Assembly (NCBI GenBank): GCA_038496675.1
Contig: CM076661.1
Location: forward strand, 10,460,046-10,524,045
Reading direction: 5' to 3'
Length of the DNA stretch: 64,000 nucleotides
Source of the DNA: Rachycentron canadum
Lineage: Eukaryota; Chordata; Actinopteri; Carangiformes; Rachycentridae
Shown here: piece by piece, positions 14,401 through 26,097 of the stretch
How positions within the stretch are numbered: the first letter of the stretch is position 1
Layout of the letters: each line of letters opens with the position of its first letter
Notes under the pieces: generated by a model
Seen by the model: the letters and a program-made list of their open reading frames with translations, nothing else
Told to the model about the DNA's origin: nothing
Database searches by the model: none
Translations under genes and position numbers: made by a program

Positions 14401-16670
14401 TACAAAGCACCTAGCAACAAATCTCGCAACTTTTTGGACAAACCTTGCCTACTTAGAAAGAAGTTGCCAGTAATGGTCCCTGTCGCATCTGTTCATGAGT
14501 GAGAGGCAGAGCAGCTGTTACCCAGTTGGAGTCTGTGCACAGTGTGAGAGACTAAGAAAAATATTCTGTCGCTTCTAACTTTCTCTCTACGTGATCATTG
14601 TACATGTAGCTAAAAATCACATCTCCTTTTGACAACAGGTGAACTAGTTAACTAGACTGAAATCGATTAACCTCCACATCACCCGCAAACAGTGAGTTAC
14701 CCGCCATATCACCCAAGGCAGCCACCCACTCTATTTTTCTATTTTTATCTAGTGAACGAGTCCTGTGAAGAAAATTAATATTACATTCAAGTTACTTGTA
14801 AGAGAAAGAGAAATGTGTTTCTAATTTGTTCTAATTTGTTCTGCTCCAATTTGAATGCCGGATGTTCTGATTATTGCCACTGTGCATGAACCCATGGTGC
14901 AAACTAAAACACTGATTCATTGAGGATTTACCTCTCCTAAGCCTTTCATTCATTTCATTACATTTTATACAAAAAATATATATGGTAAAAGAAAAACTAT
15001 TTTTAATTGACCATATTTCTATTTTACTCTGTGTCTAAACTTAATAGTTTCAGGGCTCACACCTAAACATAACAGGAGGTGGCACATATAGACATAGACT
15101 GCTGGAGCATCCTTGGACAGTTCAGGGCCATTGTACATGGATTATCCAGGTTACAATGTTGATGATTTGATACGAGTCTGGATTTGTTGGTTCAAAGATT
15201 CAGACTCAATATTCAGCTGGACCTACAAAAGTGCACCTTAGCTGTATCTGACCAAAAAAGTTTCAGGATGAACCCATACATAAACTCAATTTCTAATATA
15301 AAGGACCTGTCTTAGATTTATAATGAAAGGATGAGGACATGAGAATGATTTTAGATGAGAACATGTGCTTTACTGTAAATTCACTGTGATCTCTTAACAT
15401 AATTATCATAAATACATTTTCAGAACAAAGGAAAAAAAAAGAATTGGAAATAAAAGAACCAAACTGAGTTGTTGTAAGAAAAATGACATAAATGCAACTT
15501 TTAAAGACTTAAACGATGAATGGAGCCATAAAAATTGAAATTTGGCGTTTGAAAACTGAAACTTATTCAAAAATTAACTGAAAATTGCTGATGCTTATAA
15601 TCAAAATATGCTTTTTGAGGAATTCTCTTTAACATTAGATTTTTATAGCAGTCTTATAAATGGAAAAACCTTGTAGAGCACAATGAAGAACAAAATAAGA
15701 CCACCGACAATGTAAGAACATGCATGATTCCATTGCCCCTTTGCATGATGAGAGAGCTCCCAACACACATAACCAAATGATCAACACTCAGCCCATCACG
15801 AGCGCTCGTAATTTCAGCAAGAGTGGACTGTTCTTTGAGATAACTTAATCCAAGACTAACAAATCAATCCTCAAATTGCATTCCAGAGAATAAACAGGAT
15901 TATTTTAGAATAATAACGAAGCTAACAGAAAGCTCGAACTAGTAACATTTGAAGAAAAGATCCCCGATGTCTTATAGTTGCAGAACATGACGCTAAAAAA
16001 TCTACAGATGGTCTTTTTCCTGAAAAAGCCTTTAATACACTAGATGGTTTCCCCAAGGACATTATTTAGCCAATATGATAAGCCACTCGGATCCTGATAC
16101 ATCTCATCACCAACAACGTTTGTTCAATATGTGTTTTTTTCTGTGTGAAATTAAATCCTAGCTGGTTTCCTTAAAGATTATTATTTCATTGCATGAAAGT
16201 ATATTCATTTTAGCTAAGAGATCATCATGTTTCACATAACTTCTCATTTTCAACCTAATTTGGGAACACATCTCCACTTAGAAACTTTGCTTCTGTAAAG
16301 CATTTTACAGTCATGATATTAAGTACAGCCTCAAATGAAGTTCATAGTGTGAAAATACAGCACACACAGCGTTGATATTTGGCAGCATTTATATCGGACC
16401 AAAGCCTCAGTAAAGCAAACAACAGTTAAAGTTGGCATTGCCATCTTAAATCACGGCAACACTCAAACCACTGTTGGAATATAACCACTAATCAGAAACA
16501 TGAAACCATCATCATAATGTGGTACACAACAAGCAGCAGCAAACTGATCTCTGCCATGACTACAAATGAGTTAATTCACAATTAACACCAAGGCAAATAA
16601 ACAAGCCTGTTGCCTCTTAGGGAAATTAATGCTGGCAGTGTCGTTAAAGCACACACACAAGCCAACTTAC

Positions 16671-17065
16671 AGCAGGCGTGTTAGCATTAGCAGCTAATAG
16701 CGGAAACGTTAGAAGACTTTGTAGTACTCAGCTTGCTGAAGCGAAGCAGCAGCAGATCGACCGTCGGCGTAGCTAGGCCTCAAACTGCCCACAGCGCGGT
16801 CATCATGGCCCAACTCCACGCCAGAAGCGATGGTTCGAGGTCCAGAGCTGAAGCAAGGAGCCACCGACGAACGGACTAGGGCTAATATTTAATATATTTA
16901 TTATATAAACCTTCCTGAAGCGACGCGGTCTTTCAGGTGAGCCTCATTAGCAGGTGCGCTAGTCGTGTAGTAACCTAGCAACGTTAAAGAGTGAGTGGGA
17001 CAGCAGCCATTTAAATATCCCGCCATATTGAAACGACTGTTTTGGATACACGCTCAGTTTATCAG
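16671..17065. promoter_or_regulatory. Promoter region with splice donors on both strands
   Basis: A CpG-bearing segment sits in an AT-rich surround. The minus strand ends a possible leader exon at 16671 with donor GTAAGT. The plus strand has two donors, TTTCAG/GTGAGC at 16936 and ATCAG/GTAAGC at 17065. No long reading frame is present; short ATG frames end within 25 codons. It is probably a bidirectional promoter of one or two genes whose coding exons I cannot see here. Confidence 0.5.
17010..17024 (-). promoter_or_regulatory. CDE/CHR-like cell-cycle element
   Basis: The minus strand reads GGCGG, a 4-nt spacer GATA, then TTTAAA. This is the CDE-4-nt-CHR arrangement bound by DREAM/MuvB complexes in genes active in G2/M. 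The same bases read TCCCGCC on the plus strand, an E2F core. The CHR is the less common TTTAAA variant. Confidence 0.45.
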
Positions 17066-17204
17066 GTAAGCTAAAATGATGCCACCTTAACGCTGTCGCA
17101 TTTCAGAGAAATATTCTGTACTTTTAACTTAATTAAACTAATCTGACAGCTGAAGTTACTACTTTATAGATCCAGAGTCATAATACAATATATATACAAT
17201 ATAA

Positions 17205-17440
17205 TAAACAAATACACTAGGTCAAGGCAGATGGCTGCCCACCATGAGTCCACTTCTGCTTGAGGTTTCTGACTTTCACAAAGAGGCTTTTCTTTGCCAG
17301 CTGTGTGCCTGCTCTTGGTGGGAATTCCAAGGACTCTCTTAATAATATTATAAAGAGACAGTCTATTTGAAAAGAGACTTGAGATAACTTCTGTTATGAT
17401 GTGCAATGGTGGAAATCCACTGTTCTGGGCTACTACAGAA
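17205..17440 (+). repeat. Teleost interspersed repeat (3' end type)
   Basis: GGATGGCTGCCCACCATGAG near 17227, then GAGGTTTCTGACT, GGGAATTCCAAGGA, CTATTTGAAAAGAGACTTGA and GATAACTTCTGTTATGAT, in this order, match a very common teleost repeat. The typical tail GCGCTATATAAATAAAATTG is missing. The 95-codon open frame on the opposite strand is a by-product. Confidence 0.75.
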
Positions 17441-17574
17441 GTTGCAACCACAAAAATGGATAGTGTAAAGATAAAACATTAGACATAAATGAGCGCACAT
17501 TAAAACAAACAGATAAATGATACACATGCATTAAAAAACCATCAAGAAAATGAAACAATTAAGAAAACAACTGT

Positions 17575-17754
17575 TTACAATTCTTGTGTCTGGTTTTGGG
17601 AGTGAATGGCCTCCTTGACCTTCTCCTGGTCTGTCCATGCAGTCTCTTGTTCATTGTCCTTGCCATTTTGTTCCTTAGAGTTATTGCATTTGATGTCAGA
17701 CACCACTCCAGTCTTCCTCTCTGGGAGGGTCTTCAGGATGTCCAAGCAGAAACT
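17575..17754 (-). other. Coding-like 60-codon segment, unidentified
   Basis: The minus strand is open between two TAA stops and reads like the C-terminus of a soluble charged protein: LDILKTLPERKTGVVSDIK, then a Lys/Gln/Glu/Asn-rich stretch ending TQEL. A possible acceptor (CCTTAAAG) lies at its upstream edge. I do not recognise the family. It could be a terminal exon of an unseen minus-strand gene, a pseudogene, or part of a retroelement, since a teleost repeat lies immediately beside it. Confidence 0.25.
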
Positions 17755-17759
17755 TTAAG

Positions 17760-20700
17760 GGGTTAAATTTTTTGTGGACATGAGAGATGTCCATTCTGGT
17801 CTTAAAGTTGGTTAAACCTTAAACATGATTGATTCAAATGGAATTCAGGTCCGAATACAAATTTCACCTATAACCTTTCTGTCTTTATAATTGAACAGAT
17901 TGCTGCAGACAAACAGACTTTTTTCCAGTCTGATCAAGTGACTAATTTAAACCTGTATGACCCAACAACTGAAAGTGGGTTTTTTTATGCTGTGTAGCTC
18001 AATCAGTACAGATACATTTAAGATTAACTGTGCTGTAACTAAATATTTGGTAAATGTTTGAATGGATTCATATTAAATTTCTGCAGCAAGAAGAGCAACT
18101 TAGAATAAAATACTGTACACTAAAGATATTCATCGTGGTTTATAAGCAAGGACAAGCGTCATTTGAAAACAGCAGTGTGTTAACATCATCTGAAGTAGAT
18201 AGAATCCTCATGAAGGGCAATGTCACAACTAAAAATTACAAGCAAGCACAAACAGGATGCAATAGATCATGTCACCCTGCAGGATGAAAAAAATCACGCC
18301 TGTGTTAATCAGTTGTTTTCAAACCTCTATATTCCTGATTGAAGATAATGAGATGAGGCTCATCATTTGAAAATGAGGAATGAGCTCTTTTCCATTCCCT
18401 TAAAATGAGAGCGAGAGATGCAGGGCCACAAGAGTCTCTGAAACAGCTGATTAGATTACCCTGCAGGGGCTGTGGCGAGGCTTTAGGCTGCGGCTGCCAC
18501 CCCGCCACTCACCTCAGTTGCCCTTTTCCTCCATCTCTCATCTTCCAGGCGTTCTGAGCCCATTTTCAGTCCCTGCAGAGTAACACCTCCCCCTATAGGA
18601 TCAAGGCAGGACTTCACCGTTGAAACCTCAAACGTCTAGCTGCATCTTATGAAGCGATCTGAGATTAGTAAACCTCCATGGCACATGTTTTCAGTGGAAA
18701 ATGTTTTTTCATAGGCCATGTAGATGTCAGGTGCACAAACATTTTCTGGTTTTATATTAGAGTCACTGCCAATCAATTTCAAGTTCTCAAAAGATCTTCT
18801 GATGTCCTACTTATGTGTCATTACACATTCAAGAAATGTCTGGGGAGCCGAGTCCAGAGATGGTAACACGTTTATTCTTTACTCAGCCATAAAGTAATTT
18901 AGAGGTATCTTTTAATAAGTCTTATGACAACATCAGACCACTGTCACATGTTTTTCAGTTTAAAATATGTAGCATCACTGTCGCCCATAAAAATAGTTAG
19001 GCAATAGCTAGAGTGGATTGTGAAATAAAAAGCTGCAATTTGTCTGTTTGTGGGAAGCTTCAGATGCTCCAAATGTGAACTCAAAACCATCCTCAATCAC
19101 AACATGTAATTGTTCTGATGCTCATTTTAAAACTTTGCTGGCCCTGTCATGCATTTTGTTGATGGTCTACAGACCTTTGAATTAAAGAGCACAACAGACA
19201 GAAGAAACATGTCTTGTGCTTCAACATACATTTGAAAACTTAGGGTGAGATTCTAAGTATATATGATTAGAGTAAGGTCTGGCCTTTCACTTGTCCTGGC
19301 TGGGCAGCAATCTGGGACACATTTCATATCTGCTGTCAACCTTAAAGTGAAATATAGCTTGGGAGAGAAACAGGGTGAAATGGTATAAGATTAAGTGTTT
19401 ACCTTTAAAAAAAAAACTATTACTGGCATGAAAGTGCAGGGCAAATTTACACATTTTTCATCTTCATCTGTGCTCACAGTCTGTGTGTAGCATATATCTA
19501 TAGTAAAGCACATGGGGAAACTCTACCTGAGAAAGATGCCTTTTAAAATTTAATAAAGAAAATAAAAGAAGAGATTGAATAGGACAATAATACATATAAA
19601 AGGCATAAAATATACACAAACCACTATGAATTGTGGCTTGAGATAGAAATCATAACCTCATTCCTACCTCATTCCCAGTGTTTTCTCTATTATAAAATTG
19701 TCAGATTTTGTTCATTTATATTCGTTGCATTCCTATTTCTTTCTCTGAAAACTCCTTTTTCTTGTCTTATCATAGTTTTTCTGAATCGCATTGATGCATT
19801 TCACATATCAGAAACGTCATTCTCACAACTCGTAATGCAGTTCTCAAAACAGTTACTATATTTCTCGTAATATTAAATCTGCAAAAGCATGATGTGTTAA
19901 TTGCATCAAAGCAATTGAGAAAAAAAAAACTATTGCAAATACAGTATCTCTGGGTTTTAACATTTTTCTGGACACAAATCTGAATCTACATTTGCTCCTT
20001 CTCTCAAATACATATGCACCTTACTTCCGTCACACAGAGTGCAGCTTTAGACACAGGCAAACTGTTTTCCAGGCTGCTGCACCTCTTTATTTGGTGCAGA
20101 GTGTGAAGAAACAATGATAATAAAAAACAATAATCAAAATCTAGATAGATAGATAGGATTAAATACTACTGTTCACTCTGTCCCTCTTTTATCATGAAAG
20201 GTTGAAAATGCCATTTTGTGGCAGGCCTAAGCTTTTATCTCTCCCCATGAAAGGCACTCGCAGATACCGAACCTCACACAATAGCGAGGGGATGTAACAT
20301 TTTGTCTGGCCGTGACTGTTTCTGGCAGCCTGTGATGTTCCAGATGGTGGCAGGTTTCCCTTCCAGCAGTCTGTCAGTCTTGGCTCTGAGCCACCTGTGA
20401 GTGAGGTAGGGCAGGTGAGGACAGCTTGGCAGCAGAACACTGCAATACACAAGCCCAGGAGATGCTGTGGGATTTGAGAGCAGGCCGGTCTCTGACCTGG
20501 ATCAGTTAGAATTAGTTTTGGTATCGCCTTTGTTTGTCCAATACGTGTACAACAAAGTCAGTTTGTGTAATGTTATGTTCCTTCAGGATATAAGGTGTGA
20601 GGATGGCTTTTCATGATGCGTTGTTTCCTCTGTTTTTGGCACCTCTATCTTTCCAGTCTATTAATATGCGCAAATCTACATTTTTTTTTTAACTTAGTAG

Positions 20701-22600
20701 TAGGATTTAGATAAAAGTGTCATAAAAGTGACATGTTCGTTTTTTGTCTGCTCTGACAATCTGACATTTAAGACCTTTACGCTGGCAAAGTGAACACCCA
20801 TGTTCCAACATTCATACTGGCATATATCCAAGTGCAGCACAGATCAGGTAATAGGTCATGGTGGGTTATGTTAGCAATATAAATGTCAAGAGAAATGGAT
20901 ATCAAAGTAGCGACCCACAGGAGCCATTTCCTAACAGTCCTGTCCTGAACAGAGACACTTGATAAGCAAACAGAGTGACACTCTGGCTGCAGGTTCACTT
21001 TGGGTCATGGTTAATATGCGTAACGCCAGAGAGGGAGAAATTGCTTTGATAATCTTTCATTATTACTGAGGTCACGGCACATTAAAGTGTTCTACTTAGA
21101 GCAGATTGGCAGCTGTGGTACCACGTCTGATTGTCTAACAGGGTGCAGAGGAGCATCAAGGAGCATTACCAATAAACATTCTGTGTCACTGTAGAGTTTA
21201 TTTCATTTTATGGTATTATGTGAACATACCCTATATACAGCTTTTATATCTTTTATATCATCTGGATTTAATGCTTCTGTCTTGCATTACTGATCCACTG
21301 TCTCCAGTCAGTGCAATGTTTTTATGTTTTAATATGTATTTTCACACATACACATTGTACATATAATATTACATGATACATCTGTTCTTATCTTACTGTG
21401 AGGCTTGTTCCAATATTATAACCTACTTAGTATTATTTATGTGCTCGCTGATTTTTATTTTATTGTTTGGCTACAGTTTTTATGCTGCTGACTTGGCCAC
21501 ATTCCCCATGCAGCTTGAATGGGACTTATAAATACAGTCAGATAGTTAACACTACAAAAACTAAACTATAAGAGCACTTTAATAATTTCGTCATACACTA
21601 ATTTAAGATTAGCAATTTTGTTAAACCAAGTTAACTCACCAGAAATGTTAAATAAATAATGTTAAATAAGAATTTTAAGGCACTTAAATATGGAGCATGG
21701 GAATAGTTATTATTGTTATATACAGACATATTGTTATTGTAATGACTGTCAACAGTTTACATTTATTCATTCATATTTTAAATATATTCATGTATCAGGG
21801 TTATTCATATGATCACAGACGAACAAGAGACTGCCAGTGGTTTAATAGTGCATGTAAACTATGAGCTTTATTGTGGAAAGATGTGTGATCAAACCTTCAG
21901 AAACATAGGACAGAATTATGGAAAACATAAAAAGAAGAACATGACAAGGGGATAAAAGAAGCTATAACACATGACAGCTTTTACTGCAGTGTTTAACCAT
22001 TGAATTGCCATTGTCACAAGAAAGAGAAAGGCAAAGAAATGTGTTGTTTTCGTGGGTGAACTTTGAACTCTAGAATGAAACACTAATGTTTAGTGTCAAT
22101 AAGTAGTTGAGTAGTTCTGTAGCGTTCATATTACTGCTGGCACAAACCCTGTTTATTCCTGAGGTGTGAGGATTACAAAAAAACTACAAAAACCTGTTTT
22201 CGTGCACTGTGTTGTGAATGAGAAATGAGTTAAAAATGTGTGTGTTTTTTTTTTTTTTTTTTTTTTAAGGGAGAGACCTTCAGCTGGAGAAATACTTTTA
22301 AATGCAAGCTTCTCACTCCAGCTGCTGTCAGTCCTCTTCCAGATACAGCTGTGACCTGCCTCCAGTCCAGCCCCAAATCCCATGAGGGTTAGGGTTAGAC
22401 CAAGACAATACATTAGTCTCATCTCAGTACTTTCCAACTTCCCCAGTCTGTCAGTAACGCTCAGGCACAAACCTAATCTTTTTAAAAAAAGTTTAAAATA
22501 GTTAATGGACAGCCACAGAAGCAAATACTGGAATTGTTAGGATTTTGTCTTAAACGTGAATTAATACACCTTTGGTGCAGTTAGATTGTTGACATATTTG
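17760..22600. other. Intergenic stretch
   Basis: No exon is seen. The part 18170-18560 has balanced composition with few simple repeats, as vertebrate conserved noncoding elements often do, but conservation cannot be tested here. 20190-20470 is similar. Confidence 0.4.
22246..22266 (+). repeat. Poly(T) run
   Basis: An almost pure T run follows TGTGTG. A TTAGGG-like pair nearby (22387-22399) is too short to call telomeric. Confidence 0.85.
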
Positions 22601-22603
22601 TTC

Positions 22604-22868
22604 GATTCCAGGGCCCGGGGCCTTTATGTATGGAGTTTGCATGTTCTTCCTTTGCCTTCCTCCCACAGTCCAAAGACGCATCTTCAGGTTCATTGGTGAC
22701 TCTAATGCCCGTAGCTGTGAGTGTGAGCATGAATGGTTGTTTGTCTCTGTATGTCTCTATTTGGCTGCCCACCAGTCTATCACAGTGCCCTTGCCTAATG
22801 TTAGGTGGGATTGACTCCAGTCCCCCCTCAACCCTGACAGATTAGTTGTAAAGATAATGGATGGATGG
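22604..22868 (+). repeat. Teleost LINE/SINE-tail repeat B, near full
   Basis: It starts near GGGCCCGGGG and keeps GGAGTTTGCATGTTCTTCCT, CCTCCCACAGTCCAAAGACG, GGTTGTTTGTCTCTGTATGT, GGGATTGACTCCAG and the terminal ATGGATGGA microsatellite. The same family occurs inverted at 53935-54249. Confidence 0.8.
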
Positions 22869-23825
22869 AGATACACAGGCAATACTTGTTAGATGGGTCA
22901 ATTAATTGTTGGTTTCTATCTTTTCATGTGGTTTGCTGACAAGGAAAATGAAGAATATGGCTGATTATCCTCTGAAAAGAAATTAGGGCCATTGCAAATG
23001 TGGTTGAAATAGTACAATGCAAACAGTTTTCTCTGTTTACAGTTATAAGCCTGCGTTAGCGTTTCAGAAAAAGGAAAACTGAAAGCTTTGTGCTTCATTC
23101 CAGTAGAAGATGTTTCTGTAGTCGTTCCAAATGAAACACAAAAGCATGAAGAAGTTTGGTTCTTAATATTCACTCAAATTTTCTGGTCATACTCTGTGTA
23201 TGCATTAATTGGGGAAAAGATATATGATCTAATGATGATTTTGCAGAAACTAGTAGGAACATAAATGTTTAAATACCTTCCAAGTCTCATCTGCTCTTTA
23301 CCCCACTTACCTTTTTATAATGGAGTAAAAGAGAAGTGAGTCTACAACACTGGGCAAAGCAACAGATCTCGCGGAAATGTCTCGGGGAAACAACAAATGT
23401 TTGGTTTCCCTGAAATCATCCCCTTCCAAAAACAAATACACTTCCGAAGTGGCCTTCCGCTCACCAGTCCTTTGTGACTCATAGCTTCAGCATCACCTTG
23501 TGTAACATCAAGACTTAATACTCTCTCTGCTCCGGGAGATAAGCTACAATAGCCAACTGTTACAGGAATACAAGGCTGACGACATCAAAACAAAAACACT
23601 CTCATTACTGAAACAGGAAGTAATCCATAAAGCACGTGTTTCAACAGACAAGGATGACCCCTTTTTCTCTATGTCTCTCTCTACGAAGGAGCTTTGTACT
23701 GTCATATCACTTTCTCAAATGTAATCGGCTGATTGCAAAAGAATGATTAAGTCTGTGTTAATGATTTAGAAGTCCATTAAATTGATTAAATACGTTGAAA
23801 ACAGCCTCATCCTACTTGTTAAGAG

Positions 23826-23879
23826 TACAGGTTTCCCAGTATGTGCCAAAGTAAACTGTTGCATACTGGGAATCCTGTA
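23826..23879. repeat. 18-bp inverted repeat, one mismatch, 18-nt loop
   Basis: TACAGGTTTCCCAGTATG at 23826-23843 pairs with 23862-23879 with a single mismatch. The overall size, 54 nt, is in the range of a short hairpin precursor, but also of a small transposon remnant. Confidence 0.75.
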
Positions 23880-23955
23880 TACGGACTCCTTGGTCATTTA
23901 AATACTTCTCAGAAGAGGCCACGAATATTGTTGAGTTCAATAATTCGAAATTGTA

Positions 23956-24273
23956 GGGCTGCTACTAATGATGAATTTCTAATATTTATTAACCCACTGA
24001 TTGATTTCTTGATAAACCAATTGATCATTTTATCTATGAAATATAAGAAAATGGTGATAAATGGCTTCGGTCTTTGTATTTCACTTTAAAACCTAAAGAT
24101 AATAAGTATTCAGGTTCAGTAACACTTGAGAAAGAAAAGCAACAAATCACCATTAATATGAAGTTGAAATCTAAGAATGTTTGTTTTGCTTGAAAAATTA
24201 CTGAAACAATGAAGTGAGAGCCAATATATTTTGTCAGTTGATCAAATGACTGATCACATCAGCTCTGCTTTAG
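23956..24273 (+). repeat. Repeat A copy, near full
   Basis: It starts GGGCTGCTACTAATGATG, keeps AAGATAATAAGTATTCAGG, AGAAAAGCAACAAATC, TTGCTTGAAAAATTACTGAA and ends GTCAGTTGATCAAATGACTG followed by TCAGCTCTG. Its ends are roughly inverse complements, as in nonautonomous DNA transposons. Confidence 0.65.
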
Positions 24274-24279
24274 TGTTTT

Positions 24280-25584
24280 TCACATATAGACAAAATTAAA
24301 TCAATCAATCAATCTTTAAAACTATGGTTATGATGATATCTAACAACTGATACATGTGCAAAATTATGCAATTTAAACATATGTATATTGATATTCAAGG
24401 ATGTGTCAGTTTTTTGATCCTGCTGTAAATCACAGTTTTGATGTTAAACAGCCCTCTTTGCCAGTGGTGATGTTCCTTCTGCAGTTTTTAGTATTGGAAA
24501 AGTAATGTTCACTAGTGAAATACTGATGGTTCATGTTGCTGTTGCTGAAGAATCCATCATGTGAGGTGATGCTGAATGCTGGAAAGCCAGCAAGACAGAC
24601 ATTTTCTTGCAGGGAATGGGAGGGACTAATTTACTGATGACTGCATTTCGGATCATTTTTAAATGCATTCATAGATGAGATACTTAAGGTGGACATAGAT
24701 TTGTGGATTTTACTTTCTACATATTGACTAGACCACACTACTGCAACAGCCTATACTGTTTGTAACCACTAACTCATATCTATTTCTAACTATCTAGCTC
24801 CCCCTTGTGTTCAAACCAAGTCACCACTAGTAACATTTACAAAGAATCAAGCCAAGATATTTCAATGATTTTGATAGATTCAAGTTCTGTGTCATAAAAT
24901 ACTCTTTGTTAACTCTTGTGCTAAATTGAAATCAACTTTAACATTTTGTGGTGGGTCACAAGCCCAATGGCTTCCTGTGTAAAATATATGCTTTTCCTTT
25001 GAATACCCAAATATATGGAAAATATTAGGAGTGTGAATACTGAAATTTAGAAAAAAATGAAGTCACCATATCATCACCAACCTTAACTGTTGTATTTTAC
25101 TGTGAAAGGACATATTACTTATCTACCTAACAATGAAACTATACAGAAGAGCATAACATTAGGAAAAGTCTTTAAGTATTGAGCTGATAAACCAAGGTTG
25201 AGTATGTTTTAGGGGAAGAACACAGGGTCTCCAAGTCCAAACATTAGTGGTAATGCAGGCCTCTGTAATCCCCGTTACGACAGATTCATTCGTTTGTTTG
25301 TTTTTATGTTTCATTTAAAATGTGTGCCCTTTGTTAATTAAAGCCAAAATGGATGCGTGGTTGAAAATATATATTCAAATAATCTCTTTATTCATTCTAT
25401 ATAGATGTACACCACTAAAGACAGTGATAGGAGCACACAATGGGCTTGAACATTTGTCAGTTATTTAGAGGAGGGAGGAAACTTTGCAGATTTTAATAAG
25501 AAAAATAAGTACATTTTCTAAATTCTTGTCACTCGAAGTACAGCCAAAACAGAAGAAATAAAACGGTATGTGCCAGATTGACTT
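24280..25584. other. Intergenic stretch downstream of ppp2r5c
   Basis: AT-rich sequence with no gene or repeat that I recognise. Confidence 0.4.
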
Positions 25585-25604
25585 CTTTCACTTGCTATTG
25601 ATGT

Positions 25605-25610
25605 TTTATT
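25605..25610 (-). terminator. Distal poly(A) signal AATAAA
   Basis: A canonical hexamer on the minus strand lies about 2.2 kb after the ppp2r5c stop codon, in the context GTACAGAATAAAACATC. It is the better candidate for the gene's 3' end. Cleavage would fall about 15-25 nt further on. Confidence 0.45.
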
Positions 25611-26091
25611 CTGTACAGAGGGACAATTTGTACAAAATTAATCTAGATATATAACACTACATGAAACAAGGTAAATCATATATACAATATTAAATGAATC
25701 ATATAGTACAGGTCACATACAAAAGGACACTTTAAGTTATCATGTTTTGGAAATAATATGTTAAAATTAAAAGATCTGCAAAGATCCTGCAGAAAGAACA
25801 AGCCACCAAATCATTTTTAAATCATCTCTTATCATGGATGACTTGTTGTTTTCAGCACTAAAATAAACCTCTAACATCTCTGACTCAAACTCATAAAATC
25901 CATAAAACATCTCTCCCAGCAAGCAGGACTGTTTCATAAATGCAATGACCTCAACAACAGAAACTGGTTTGGTGAATGGCATTCCTCCAGGGTAAAAGGT
26001 ACATGTTTGACATGGTAGTTTTAATTTACATCTTTTTGCATTCAAGCAAATACAGTATTAATACAGTTAACAAGCCAAGTCACAATGTCAG

Positions 26092-26097
26092 TTTATT
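26092..26097 (-). terminator. Proximal poly(A) signal AATAAA
   Basis: A second canonical hexamer on the minus strand would give a 3' UTR of about 1.75 kb. Use of both sites is possible. Confidence 0.3.

Larger units (their letters stand above)
1..16670. other. Left flank, no coding exon supported
   Basis: This is AT-rich noncoding sequence. Every open frame here is short, lacks recognisable domains and is rich in residues typical of random translation. Apart from the repeats listed separately, poly(A)/poly(T) runs lie near 1219, 3951, 7743 and 10517. If the promoter at 16.7-17.0 kb drives a minus-strand gene, this would be its first intron. Confidence 0.5.

Noticed and set aside
17164..17451. 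95-codon minus-strand open frame
   Set aside because: Antisense of a common teleost repeat; several residues are readable directly from the repeat consensus.
22385..22400. GGGTTAGGGTTAG, telomere-like
   Set aside because: Only two units; too short to mean an interstitial telomere.
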